Assembly: GCA_944369075.1 (NCBI GenBank)
Contig: CALVXK010000013.1
Coordinates: 1-33,846, forward strand
Reading direction: 5' to 3'
Length of the DNA: 33,846 nt
Origin: an uncultured Bacilli bacterium
GTDB lineage: Bacteria; Bacillota_I; Bacilli_A; RFN20; CAG-826
In this document: positions 1 to 9,043 of the stretch, piece after piece
Layout of the letters: each line of letters starts with the position of its first letter
Position numbering within the stretch: the first letter of the stretch is position 1
Notes under the pieces: generated by a model
What the model was told of the DNA's origin: nothing
The model's input: only the letters and a program-made list of their open reading frames with translations
Databases searched by the model: none
Translations under genes and position numbers: made by a program

Positions 1-80
1 TTTTTAAAATTCCATATTTTTGGACTTTTTTATAATGCTTTTTTAATTTTAGTTGACTTATTAATAGTTAAATACCTAAT

Positions 81-1847
81 TTATTTAATTATTACGTTAA
101 ATAATTCCTTATATTTGTTAATTAAATTATTAGATTCTTCCTCACTTTTTGAACTTACTTCAATGTAACATTTAAGTTTAGGTTCAGTTCCACTAGGTCT
201 AATCATAAATCTAGAATTATTTTTAAAATTAATAATTAATACATCAGATTTAGGTAAACTAAGATCTTTAATTTCATTATTAACATTAATTTCTTTCGAT
301 AATAAATAATCTTCTTTAGATTTAACTTCTTCTTTTAATAAGTTAGATAACTCATTTAAATTTAATTCTCTAAGATTCTTCATTATCTTTTTCATCTTAT
401 TCATTCCATCTTCTCCTAAGAAATTATGAGTAAGTAAGATGTTTTTATAGTAACCATATTCTTTATAAAGTAAATCTAACTTATCAACTAAATCTAAACC
501 TTGTTCTTTATAAAAATAAGTCATTTCACTAATTAAAATAGAGGCATTTATACTGTCTTTATCTCTAATATCAGTGTTAGTTAAATATCCATAAGATTCT
601 TCAAAACCTAATAAATAAGAATCTAACTTATTATTTAATTCTAAGTTATTTATTTCTTCTCCAATAAACTTAAAACCAGTTAATACTGTTTTAAGTTTAA
701 TGTTATATTTTTTACATATTTTATCTACTAATGAAGTAGAAACTATACTTCTAACTACTTCTTTATCTTTAAAATAACTTATATCTTTATGTAAGTAATT
801 TAGATTATATTCGATAATAAAATTAAGTAATAATATAGCTATTTCATTACCTGAAGGTAGATATATTTCGTTATCATTACTATTAATATTTAATCTTTTT
901 ATTCCTACTCCACATCTATCAGCATCAGGATCAGTTGCAATAAGTAAATCAGCATTATTTTCTTTTAAATATTTTATTCCTAACTCTAAAGTTTCTTTTA
1001 ATTCCGGATTAGGTTTAGGACAAGTAGTAAAGTTAGGATCAGGCAATTCTTGTTCTTTTACAATTATTACATCATTAAACCCATCTTTATTTAAAGCTTT
1101 AGGAACAAACTTTCTTCCTGTCCCATTTAGTGGAGTATAAATAATTTTAAAGTTATTTTTATTAGATTTATCTGTTAAGATTGATGAATTTAAATTTGAT
1201 TCAATAAACTTATCTAAAATATCATCATCAATAAATTTAATCAACGAATTATTAATATAATTCCTTGATGTATGTTCTTTAAATTCTTTAAATGTATCAA
1301 CATTATTTATCTTTTCTAATATTAAATTAGCTTCATCTAAAGTTATTTGATATCCGTTCTCATTATAAACTTTATAGCCATTATATTCTCTAGGATTATG
1401 AGATGCCGTAATAATTATTCCAGCTTTAGCCTTTAATTTTAAAATAGCAAAAGAAACAACTGGAGTAGGAACTAATTCTTTAAATAAATATACTTTTATA
1501 TTGTTTGATGCTAAAACTAGACTTGCTAAAGTAGCAAACTCTTTAGAATTAAATCTAGAATCATATCCAATAACTACACTTATTTCATCTTTCTTATCTT
1601 TATATTTATCTAGTAAATATAACGATAATCCCATAGTTGCTTTATAAATTGTATAGTTATTAAGTCTAGAAGAACCTAGATCCATTATTCCTCTAAGTCC
1701 TCCTGTTCCAAAACTTAAATCTTTATAAAACAAATCATTAATCTTATCTTCATCTTTAATACTTTTTAGTTTTAAATAATCTTCACTTGAAATATCTTTT
1801 AATGAATTTAACCAATATTCATATCTAACTCTAGTTTCTTTTTCCAT
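81..1847 (-). CDS. pgcA: Alpha-D-phosphohexomutase (phosphoglucomutase/phosphomannomutase)
   Basis: A cytoplasmic enzyme of the phosphohexomutase superfamily that should interconvert glucose-1-phosphate and glucose-6-phosphate, or the mannose equivalents, and so link glycolysis to cell-envelope sugar nucleotides. The 588 residues carry all four expected landmarks: the phosphoserine loop TASHNP (residues 147-152, Ser149), the metal loop DPDADR (306-311), the sugar-recognition loop GFEESYGYL (near 417) and the C-terminal phosphate-binding motif RPSGTEPK (near 553). The length fits the Bacillus PgcA-like branch. The start is the first ATG of the frame. It lies 63 bp downstream of an ABC-transporter ATPase gene on the same strand, separated from it by a strong hairpin, so co-transcription is possible but partial. 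Glucose versus mannose specificity cannot be decided by eye; the gene symbol follows the closest family. Confidence 0.93.
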   Translation of the reverse strand: MEKETRVRYEYWLNSLKDISSEDYLKLKSIKDEDKINDLFYKDLSFGTGGLRGIMDLGSSRLNNYTIYKATMGLSLYLLDKYKDKKDEISVVIGYDSRFNSKEFATLASLVLASNNIKVYLFKELVPTPVVSFAILKLKAKAGIIITASHNPREYNGYKVYNENGYQITLDEANLILEKINNVDTFKEFKEHTSRNYINNSLIKFIDDDILDKFIESNLNSSILTDKSNKNNFKIIYTPLNGTGRKFVPKALNKDGFNDVIIVKEQELPDPNFTTCPKPNPELKETLELGIKYLKENNADLLIATDPDADRCGVGIKRLNINSNDNEIYLPSGNEIAILLLNFIIEYNLNYLHKDISYFKDKEVVRSIVSTSLVDKICKKYNIKLKTVLTGFKFIGEEINNLELNNKLDSYLLGFEESYGYLTNTDIRDKDSINASILISEMTYFYKEQGLDLVDKLDLLYKEYGYYKNILLTHNFLGEDGMNKMKKIMKNLRELNLNELSNLLKEEVKSKEDYLLSKEINVNNEIKDLSLPKSDVLIINFKNNSRFMIRPSGTEPKLKCYIEVSSKSEEESNNLINKYKELFNVIIK

Positions 1848-1867
1848 ATATTTTACCTAAATTTTAA

Positions 1868-1894
1868 ATATAGGGCATCAAAGATGCCCTATAT
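1868..1894 (-). terminator. Hairpin between ABC ATPase and phosphohexomutase genes
   Basis: A perfect 12-bp stem (ATATAGGGCATC and its complement) with an AAA loop sits between the two minus-strand genes. Downstream on the minus strand the sequence is TTAAAATTTAGG, a weak U-tract, so it may be a partial terminator or an mRNA-stabilising hairpin. Confidence 0.6.
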
Positions 1895-1910
1895 AAAAAA
1901 ACTAATTATC

Positions 1911-3926
1911 TTATTCACCTAAGAACTTTAAACTTCCTTGAGAAAGTAATTTACCACTCTTTCTATCAAATAGAAGTATTTCTTTACCAATAAAGTTAAA
2001 TTTACAATTAGATCCTACTTTATAATCAACCCCACCAAATATAACACCAGTTAAGATAAATTCATTTAGTCTAATTTTAACTGTTGTTTCCATACCTGAA
2101 GGTAAAGCATTATAAATTTCACCACTAATTACTCCATTATCATTTAAAGAAATAAATTCAGGTCTAATACCAATAACATATTCATTATCTTTAATTTCTC
2201 TTTCTTCATCAGAAGTAATTATTCCAGTTACTTTAGAAATAGCGAATTTAAACGAAACATCTTTGTTACCTTTTTCAACATATTTCTTGTTTTCTTTTAA
2301 GGCTTCAGTTTTTTCTTCTTTTTCTTTAAATTCTAAATCTCTTTCTTCTTTTAATTTAGTTAAATCTAAATCAAGAGTTGGAACATATTCAAACTTTAAT
2401 CCATCAAGCATTGTTAAAGTAATCTTTTTATCTTCTTTTTGATCAACAAATGCTTCGATAAAGTTAATAGCAGGTGAACCAACGAAATCAGCTACGAAAA
2501 TATTGTTAGGTTTTTTATAAACATCAAGTGGAGCATCATATTGTTGTAATACACCATTATTAATTAAACAAATCTTAGTAGCCAAAGTCATAGCTTCTAA
2601 TTGATCATGAGTAACATAGACGAATGTTGAACCAGTTTCAATGTGAAGACGTTTAAGTTCTCCTCTCATCTCTAATCTAAGTTTAGCATCAAGATTAGAT
2701 AAAGGTTCATCCATAAATAATACTTTAGGTCCTGGAGCGAGAGTTCTTGCAATAGCAACTCTTTGTTGTTGACCACCACTAAGTTCACTAGGATATCTTT
2801 CCATGAATTCTCCGATTTTAACAACACGAGAAACATGTCTAACTTTAAGATCAATTTCTTCATCACTTAATTTTCTATATTTCATTAAGTGAACTTTTTT
2901 ACCATCCCAATTTTTATTATCAAAATCAATAGAAGGAATCTTTTCCCCTTTTTCATTAAGATGGAAATTATTGTTTAAATAGCCATTTTTTACTCTTTCA
3001 AGTTCAATTTCATAGCTCTTTAACTCGTTTTTAGCCTCTTCTTCTTGTTCTTTTTCACTCTTATCTTTAATAGATAAAGCAAATTCAAGAAGAGTTTTTG
3101 CAGTCTTTTGAGAAACGTTAGTTTTTCTCATAATAACTTTTAGAGGTTTTTCGCCTTCTTTAGAAGCTAAATCTGAGTAAGAAAGTAATCTTTTATAATC
3201 TTTAATTACATCATAAGAAAGTTTTAAAGCGATATAATCTTCTGCTAGTTCTGGTTCAGCCATAACATAGCCATCTTTATTTAAATCAATGCCTTTTTCT
3301 TCGTATTTATGAGTAATATTTTCTAAAGCTTTTTCTTTTTCAGCAATTTTAGCTTTAGTTAAACTTTCAACTTCACTTTCTTCTTTTTCTTCTAAATGAA
3401 GATCGAAGATTTCTTTTGCAGTAAAGTTAGAAACTTTAAAGTAATCAATAATGGCAATTAAAGTTCTTCTTTTATCGACTTTTCCTTTTTTATCAATATT
3501 TTGTTTAACTAATTCGATAACCTTTTTAGGATTAGATAAAACTAAAATATCATTTTTAATTTTAGTAAATTCTGAATCAACAACTGGGAGGAATTCTTTT
3601 AAATTTTGTAAACCAAATTCAATATTCTTTTGAACGGTCATATGTGGCCAAAGAGCATAGTTTTGGAACAAGAATCCAACATGTCTTTTACTAGCAGGAA
3701 CATTAATTCCTAAATCACTATCAAATACAGGAATACCATTAATTAAAATCTTTCCACTAGTTGGAGTTTCAAGTCCAGCAATCATACGTAATGTGGTTGT
3801 TTTACCACAACCTGATGGACCAAGTAATGTAATAAATGAATAATCATCAATGTGAAGATTTAAATTATCAACAGCATAGAAATCTCCCCATCTTTTTGTA
3901 ACATTAATCAAATCAATTGTAGGCAT
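1911..3926 (-). CDS. ABC transporter ATP-binding protein with large internal insertion
   Basis: The nucleotide-binding subunit of the importer encoded upstream, of the MalK/UgpC/PotA/FbpC type with a C-terminal TOBE region. It shows Walker A GPSGCGKT (residues 36-43), Q-loop Gln88, signature LSGGQQQ (382-388), Walker B VLFMDEP (402-408), D-loop SNLDAK and switch His440. The family normally has about 50 residues between Q-loop and signature; here there are almost 300. About 235 extra residues (roughly 111-345), charged and helical with possible coiled-coil stretches, are inserted in the helical domain. A second charged, Lys/Glu-rich insert (about 515-560) interrupts the TOBE region. The frame is open throughout, so this is not an assembly fusion. 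Long insertions are known in Mollicutes MalK/PotA-like ATPases. The start is 2 bp after the permease stop and has an excellent GGAGG ribosome binding site. Confidence 0.93.
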   Translation of the reverse strand: MPTIDLINVTKRWGDFYAVDNLNLHIDDYSFITLLGPSGCGKTTTLRMIAGLETPTSGKILINGIPVFDSDLGINVPASKRHVGFLFQNYALWPHMTVQKNIEFGLQNLKEFLPVVDSEFTKIKNDILVLSNPKKVIELVKQNIDKKGKVDKRRTLIAIIDYFKVSNFTAKEIFDLHLEEKEESEVESLTKAKIAEKEKALENITHKYEEKGIDLNKDGYVMAEPELAEDYIALKLSYDVIKDYKRLLSYSDLASKEGEKPLKVIMRKTNVSQKTAKTLLEFALSIKDKSEKEQEEEAKNELKSYEIELERVKNGYLNNNFHLNEKGEKIPSIDFDNKNWDGKKVHLMKYRKLSDEEIDLKVRHVSRVVKIGEFMERYPSELSGGQQQRVAIARTLAPGPKVLFMDEPLSNLDAKLRLEMRGELKRLHIETGSTFVYVTHDQLEAMTLATKICLINNGVLQQYDAPLDVYKKPNNIFVADFVGSPAINFIEAFVDQKEDKKITLTMLDGLKFEYVPTLDLDLTKLKEERDLEFKEKEEKTEALKENKKYVEKGNKDVSFKFAISKVTGIITSDEEREIKDNEYVIGIRPEFISLNDNGVISGEIYNALPSGMETTVKIRLNEFILTGVIFGGVDYKVGSNCKFNFIGKEILLFDRKSGKLLSQGSLKFLGE

Positions 3927-3928
3927 AA

Positions 3929-5755
3929 CTAACCTCCGATACCTTTATCTAAACTTGCTCCTGTAACTTTATTAATTAACCAGTTAAAGATTAAAATTAC
4001 GACAACAAGAATTAAGTTTGCTCCATTTTCAAGAGCTGGAAGACCAGTTTCTTCAAGTTGGAACATAAGTGTTGTAAGAATCATTCCAGTAGGAGCGATA
4101 AATACAAATAATGAGAGTTCTCTCATACAGCTAATAAATGGTAATAAATAACCACTTAAAAAGCTTGATTTTTGAATTGGGAAGACAATCCTAAGCATTC
4201 TCTTCCACCAAGGAATATTTTGAATCATTGCAGCTTCTTCAATTTCACCACTAAGTTGAAGCATAGCATTTAAACTACTTCTACTTGCAAATGGAATATA
4301 TTTTAAGACACCAACGATAGTACAAAGTAAGAATGGCATTGCATATAACCATGAAATATTAAGTGATACCATGAAGAAGATAGCTGAAATAGAAATTGAT
4401 GGGAGTAAGTAAGGTAAGAATGCTAAAGCATTAACACCTTGAGCAAGAATTGATTTTCTCTTCTTAGAAACAGCATACCCAATAAGAAGACCAAATGTAC
4501 CTGCAAATAAAGCACATACTAGTGAAAGTAAAATTGATCCACCTAAAGCTTGCCAGATTTGAGGGGTATAGAATATACCTTTATAACCATTTCTTAATAC
4601 TTCTTTTGAAGTCCACCATTTAGTTGTAAATCCAATTGAATAGTCACCACTATTTGGAAGTAATGATTCAAAAATAAATGAAACCATCGGACCAATACAG
4701 AAGAATAAAACTAAGATTGAAAGAATAACAGCAACAATCCATTTGCCAACTTTTCCAAGGTTATTTTTACTAACTTGACCTGATTTACCACTAACTGTTG
4801 TATATTGTTTTCTATTACCAGTTGAAACTTGGTTAATAGTAAGAATAATTACACCAATTAAAATAAGAATTATTGAGATAATTGAACCCATGCCAGCTTG
4901 AGAAGAGAATTTACCTCCTTGAAGCATAACTTGAAGTTCAGTTGCTAATACCTCAAAGTTAATTGGTTTTCCAAGAGTAACAGCTACAGGGTAAGAAGAC
5001 ATTGCACTTGAAAAAACAAGCAAAATTGTTGATAAAATAGCAGGTTTTACAATAGGAATTGTAATTCTAGTAAATATTTTCCAACGAGGAATATTTAAAA
5101 TTGTTGCAGCTTCTTCTAAGTTAGCATCCATATTTCTTAAGATGCCACCAATTAAAATATAAGCAAAAGGTGCATAGTGTAGACCTAAAACTAATGAGAT
5201 AGAAAAAGGTCCATATACAAGCCATTCAGGAGAAGCAAATCCAGTTAAGGCTTGAAGTTCACCAACATAACCTGCAGTACAATTAGTTGAAATGAAGAAA
5301 TTCTTCCAAAACAATGCTAATGTCCATTGAGGCATAATGTAAGGGAAAATAAAGACACTAGAGATAAACTTTTTAAATGGCATGTTAGTTCTTGTAACTA
5401 AGAATGCTACTACTCCACCAAAGATAATTGAAAAAACACATGCAAGAACTGAAACAAGTAATGAATTTCCAAGTGGTTTATAGAAATATCCAACACTTGT
5501 ATCACTAGCAAAAAGTTCTTTCCAGTGATAAAAAGTCCAAGATCCTACAGGTAGACCAGATGCACCTGCTTCCATTAAGTGAATCGTAAATGCATCAATA
5601 ATTACATATATCATTGGAATTAATGTTAAAACGAGCAACATTATCCCAAATATAATAAGAATTGAGTTAGCTGGTACACCAAAGAAAGTTAGACCTTTAT
5701 TAACACTTTTCTTAACTTTTAATTTTAAGGAGTTTAAATTCATTGTATTTTCCAT
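3929..5755 (-). CDS. ABC transporter permease, fused double-domain (FbpB/ThiP type)
   Basis: The membrane channel of the importer. One 608-residue chain holds two homologous binding-protein-dependent permease domains of about six membrane helices each. The two ATPase-docking EAA loops are visible: EEAATILNIPRW (from residue 214) and EEAAMIQNIPWW (from residue 506). A polar linker (about 310-335) joins the halves. This fused arrangement is typical of the iron(III)/thiamine/2-aminoethylphosphonate-type permease group, but the sequence does not fix the substrate. It lies between the solute-binding lipoprotein gene and the ATPase gene, 2 bp from the latter, forming one operon. A Shine-Dalgarno-like AGGAGCG lies upstream of the ATG. 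Confidence 0.93.
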   Translation of the reverse strand: MENTMNLNSLKLKVKKSVNKGLTFFGVPANSILIIFGIMLLVLTLIPMIYVIIDAFTIHLMEAGASGLPVGSWTFYHWKELFASDTSVGYFYKPLGNSLLVSVLACVFSIIFGGVVAFLVTRTNMPFKKFISSVFIFPYIMPQWTLALFWKNFFISTNCTAGYVGELQALTGFASPEWLVYGPFSISLVLGLHYAPFAYILIGGILRNMDANLEEAATILNIPRWKIFTRITIPIVKPAILSTILLVFSSAMSSYPVAVTLGKPINFEVLATELQVMLQGGKFSSQAGMGSIISIILILIGVIILTINQVSTGNRKQYTTVSGKSGQVSKNNLGKVGKWIVAVILSILVLFFCIGPMVSFIFESLLPNSGDYSIGFTTKWWTSKEVLRNGYKGIFYTPQIWQALGGSILLSLVCALFAGTFGLLIGYAVSKKRKSILAQGVNALAFLPYLLPSISISAIFFMVSLNISWLYAMPFLLCTIVGVLKYIPFASRSSLNAMLQLSGEIEEAAMIQNIPWWKRMLRIVFPIQKSSFLSGYLLPFISCMRELSLFVFIAPTGMILTTLMFQLEETGLPALENGANLILVVVILIFNWLINKVTGASLDKGIGG

Positions 5756-5784
5756 TTTTTAACGCTCCTTTATAAATAAAATTT

Positions 5785-5816
5785 TATAGTTAGGGTTGAT
5801 AACAACCCTAACTATA
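5785..5816 (-). terminator. Attenuator-like hairpin between binding-protein and permease genes
   Basis: A perfect 14-bp stem (TATAGTTAGGGTTG and its complement) with an ATAA loop lies in the only long gap of the ABC operon, followed on the minus strand by AAAATTTTATTT. Such hairpins after a binding-protein gene commonly cause partial termination or 3'-end protection, giving an excess of binding protein over membrane subunits; that role is inferred here. Confidence 0.65.
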
Positions 5817-5843
5817 TCTATAGGAAATAATAATTATGAAAAA

Positions 5844-7208
5844 CTATTTATTTGCAATAACTTGTCTAATGAAGCTATCAACGTTATTGTAGTCACTAAC
5901 AATATATGCTGGATCTTCAATAACTACATTAGCTTCATCTTCCCACCAAGAAGATGCAGGATCGTTTAAGCAGGAGAATACATTTTCAGCATTATCATCT
6001 TGTGTCCAAGTATAATCACTACCTAATGTACCATGTCCATATTTAGTTCTATCGACATTAATTGATGGCATTGAAGGATAGTCACCAATATCTACTGCCC
6101 ATGCACTATAGCCTTCTTTAGTTGTAGAAAGGAAGTTAATAAATGCACAAGATGTCCAAGGATGTGCACTATAAGGCATAACTTGGAGATAGTGTTTATA
6201 CATAAATCCACCAAATCCTTTTACTTTTGAAGCACCTTGAGTTGCTCCATCTGTTGCGTCTTTTCCAAGAGCTGCAATAGTAATAGCTTTCTTTGTAATA
6301 GCAGCTGTTTCTTGAATAGAAGCAATCTTAGAATAGACAATCCAACCAAATCCACCTTGGTCTTTCATAAATGCGTCTCTAGCAGCACCATCATCAGCAT
6401 AGAAGATAGCATTCTTTAAGAAGCCTTCGATAAATGCATAAGCATATTTTTGATCACCATATTTTTCGTAAGGTGTTAAATCTAAATCTTTATTATCGTT
6501 AGTTGGATCATTAAATGCTTCTTCAAGTACTGAACACCATTCATCATCTGTAAGCATAATTAACCAGTCTCTATTAACGTTTTCATTATCTGGTGACATA
6601 GTATGGATTCTTGCTCCATCAACTGTAACATCCCATACGTTATCTAAAACTACATCAGCACCACTTCCACCATTATTAACCATCCAAGTCTTCATATTAT
6701 ATTGAAGTGAGAATGGGTTAGAGTTTAAATCCTTATTTGTTTCAGGATCATCACTCCATTCTTTTGGAACATAGTTTAAGAAGTAACCGGTATTAATACC
6801 TAAATTTTGTAATTGATAACCATCTTGAACTAATGCAGCATCATATCCATCAGTAATTCCAGCTTCAATTTCACCACAAAGTGTAAGATAAATTTCACCA
6901 TCTACAGCAGTATCTGTAGTAATAGTCATATTAGCACATTCTGGATTATATTTGGAAAGTTCAGCTTTAAATGCATCAATAGCATTTTTAAATCTAGAAG
7001 ATGTACCAATAAATTTTAATGTTCCACCGCCAATTTCTTCAGCAGCCTTTTTCATTAATTCGTCTCTACTTAAAGTTTGAGCTTCAGCAATGATTTCTTT
7101 ATTTGTTTCTTTAATTTCTTCTACACCTGAAGTTCCACCACATCCTGTCATTGTACATGCACAGAGCATTGCGGCACTAATGGTTAGTAAATTTCTAATT
7201 TTTCTCAT
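5844..7208 (-). CDS. Extracellular solute-binding lipoprotein of the ABC importer
   Basis: The secreted, lipid-anchored receptor that captures substrate for the adjacent permease. The N terminus has a basic start (MRKIR), a hydrophobic core and a lipobox ending TMTGC with the lipidated Cys at residue 23. The mature 430 residues have the aromatic-rich, Asp/Asn-rich look of cluster-type periplasmic binding proteins such as iron(III), polyamine or sugar binders; the ligand is not recognisable. The gene starts at an ATG preceded by a strong GGAGG. It heads the operon binding protein - permease - ATPase, with a well-formed promoter and operator immediately upstream. The carbon-catabolite-type operator makes a sugar or organic nutrient a more natural guess than a metal, but that is inference. 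Confidence 0.88.
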   Translation of the reverse strand: MRKIRNLLTISAAMLCACTMTGCGGTSGVEEIKETNKEIIAEAQTLSRDELMKKAAEEIGGGTLKFIGTSSRFKNAIDAFKAELSKYNPECANMTITTDTAVDGEIYLTLCGEIEAGITDGYDAALVQDGYQLQNLGINTGYFLNYVPKEWSDDPETNKDLNSNPFSLQYNMKTWMVNNGGSGADVVLDNVWDVTVDGARIHTMSPDNENVNRDWLIMLTDDEWCSVLEEAFNDPTNDNKDLDLTPYEKYGDQKYAYAFIEGFLKNAIFYADDGAARDAFMKDQGGFGWIVYSKIASIQETAAITKKAITIAALGKDATDGATQGASKVKGFGGFMYKHYLQVMPYSAHPWTSCAFINFLSTTKEGYSAWAVDIGDYPSMPSINVDRTKYGHGTLGSDYTWTQDDNAENVFSCLNDPASSWWEDEANVVIEDPAYIVSDYNNVDSFIRQVIANK

Positions 7209-7249
7209 GAATTATTTTCCTCCATTTAGAAATTTGTCTTGATACTAAA

Positions 7250-7277
7250 ATTATAGTTGTAAGCGCTTACATTTCAA
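7250..7277 (-). promoter_or_regulatory. Promoter with cre/LacI-type operator in the spacer
   Basis: Read on the minus strand this is TTGAAA (7272-7277), a 16-bp spacer, then a perfect TATAAT (7250-7255). The spacer contains the perfect 14-bp palindrome TGTAAGCGCTTACA (7258-7271), which matches the consensus of catabolite-responsive elements bound by CcpA and of LacI-family operators. Protein bound there should block RNA polymerase, so the ABC operon is predicted to be repressed, by CcpA or by a substrate-responsive LacI-family repressor. Confidence 0.85.
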
Positions 7278-7280
7278 GAG

Positions 7281-7376
7281 AAATTTTTTACAATTTAATT
7301 TTTTATATTTTTAAAAGTGTTAATTTTATCGATAACTATCGACATTAATTTGATTTTTAAAATTGTAAAGAAATTT
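7281..7376. repeat. Inverted repeats upstream of the ABC operon promoter
   Basis: Two nested symmetries. The outer arms AAATTTTTTACAATTT (7281-7296) and its near-complement (7360-7376, one extra base) could fold across a loop of about 60 nt and reach the 3' end of the histidine kinase gene, possibly serving as its terminator. Inside lies TCGATA-AC-TATCGA (7329-7342), a clean small dyad located about 55 bp upstream of the -35 box, a plausible position for an activator site. Confidence 0.4.
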
Positions 7377-9043
7377 TAGAAGTAAATTATGAATTCAGCT
7401 CCTTGATCAAGCTCAGAGATAACTTTAATATCTAAATCATAATAGTTACAAATGTATTTTGCGATTGATAAACCTAAGCCAGTTCCACCGTTTTGTCTAC
7501 TTCTAGCTTTATCAACTCTATAGAACCTTTCAAAAATTCTTTGTTGGTTTTCTTTTGAGATACCAATACCATTATCTTTAATAGAGACAAACTTATTTTT
7601 ACTATCAATAGTAATCCAAATACTTCCACGTGGTAAATTATATCTAAGACTATTCTCGATTAAATTCTTAAATAGGTTATAAAAATCATCTGGATTTATC
7701 TTAACAATCATCTTTTCATATTTCTTATGCAAGGTAATATTCTTTTCTTTAATTTGATCATCAAGCATTGCAACAATCTTATCAATTTCTTCGCTAACAT
7801 CGATTTTTTCAATAGTTCTAAGGTTATTATTCTCTAAAGAAGAAAGTTCAAGCATTTCCATAATGAGTTTATTCATTCTTTCTCCTTCTTTAATAGTCCT
7901 TTCATTAGCATTAACTAGTTCATCTTTTGTTGATAAAAGACCATCTTTAATTAATTCTTGGAATCCTAAAATAGAAGTTAAAGGAGATTTTAATTCGTGA
8001 GCGGCATTTGCAAAGAAATCTCTTTTCATTTTTTCGGAATTATAAGATTCAGTAATATCTAAAATTAAAATAGAAACCGATTTATTATTTGGATTATATT
8101 CTAAAGATTCAGAGATTGGGTTGATAATAAATTCATATATTCTTCCATTAATTTCTTTATTAAATAGCATCTTTCTTGAGGTTGAAAGTACGATTCTTAT
8201 GTTAGTAGAAACTTCTTTAGGCAAATCTTCATCTAATAATTTATGAATATTTTTATCAAAATTTAATATTTCTCTAGCTTTTTGGTTAGAAATAACTACT
8301 TCATGATTAGAATTTAAGACAAAAATACCTTGTTCAATTGAGTCCAAAATAAAATCTAATTTCTTTTCGCTTAAAAAGTTATTTTGTAATTCAATATCAA
8401 GTTTTCTTCTCGTGTCTTTTAAAATATTAGCTAAATTTTCAACATCATTATCGTATTCAACCATTGTATCGATTTTAGCAATACTTCTAAGTTTTCTAAC
8501 TTGATGTTTAAGGTATTGGGTCTCGTTTTTACTTTTCTTATAATCAATAAACCAATAAGTAAATAAGACTATAAAAGTTAATAAAGGCATGATTATAGCT
8601 AAAGTTTTTAAAGTTAAATAAGTATCACTAATTGAAATTACAGTTAATAAATATAAGTGGGTATCTTGATTATAAGAAATATAACCAAAACCTTGATTAG
8701 CAAATAAACTTTTATCTTCAATTAATAAAATTTGCTTAGTTTTTGTAGAAAAATAGGTTAAATCTTTAGAAGAATAATTATCTTTTAAAGATGTAATAAA
8801 AGTATTATTTTGTAAAGAGAATACAAGTAATTTATAGTTAACAAAACTAGAAGATATCTCTTCTACATAAGAAGTAGCATTATCTTCATTTATTTTATAT
8901 ATAATATTATTATTTAAACTTATTATATTATTTTTAAGTCGATTTTCTTCTTGATAAAAAGGAACTAATAAACTTATTAAAGCAATTAGAGTTATAAAAA
9001 GGTTAATTAAAAATGAGATAGTAATTCTTCGAGATTTCAGCAT
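7376..9043 (-). CDS. PhoR/WalK-type sensor histidine kinase
   Basis: A membrane sensor kinase of 555 residues that phosphorylates the adjacent response regulator. Order: transmembrane helix (about 8-28), extracytoplasmic sensor region (about 30-145), second transmembrane helix (about 146-166), linker, PAS-like domain (about 225-335), HisKA dimerisation helix with the phospho-accepting His349 in FFANAAHELKSPLTS, and a C-terminal HATPase domain with N box (NLIENSLRYN), G1 box (DNGIGIS), F box (RFYRVDKAR) and G2 box (GGTGLGLSI). All catalytic elements are present. Its ATG overlaps the regulator stop as TAATG, implying translational coupling. The signal is unknown; the small extracellular region has no family I recognise. 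Confidence 0.95.
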   Translation of the reverse strand: MLKSRRITISFLINLFITLIALISLLVPFYQEENRLKNNIISLNNNIIYKINEDNATSYVEEISSSFVNYKLLVFSLQNNTFITSLKDNYSSKDLTYFSTKTKQILLIEDKSLFANQGFGYISYNQDTHLYLLTVISISDTYLTLKTLAIIMPLLTFIVLFTYWFIDYKKSKNETQYLKHQVRKLRSIAKIDTMVEYDNDVENLANILKDTRRKLDIELQNNFLSEKKLDFILDSIEQGIFVLNSNHEVVISNQKAREILNFDKNIHKLLDEDLPKEVSTNIRIVLSTSRKMLFNKEINGRIYEFIINPISESLEYNPNNKSVSILILDITESYNSEKMKRDFFANAAHELKSPLTSILGFQELIKDGLLSTKDELVNANERTIKEGERMNKLIMEMLELSSLENNNLRTIEKIDVSEEIDKIVAMLDDQIKEKNITLHKKYEKMIVKINPDDFYNLFKNLIENSLRYNLPRGSIWITIDSKNKFVSIKDNGIGISKENQQRIFERFYRVDKARSRQNGGTGLGLSIAKYICNYYDLDIKVISELDQGAEFIIYF

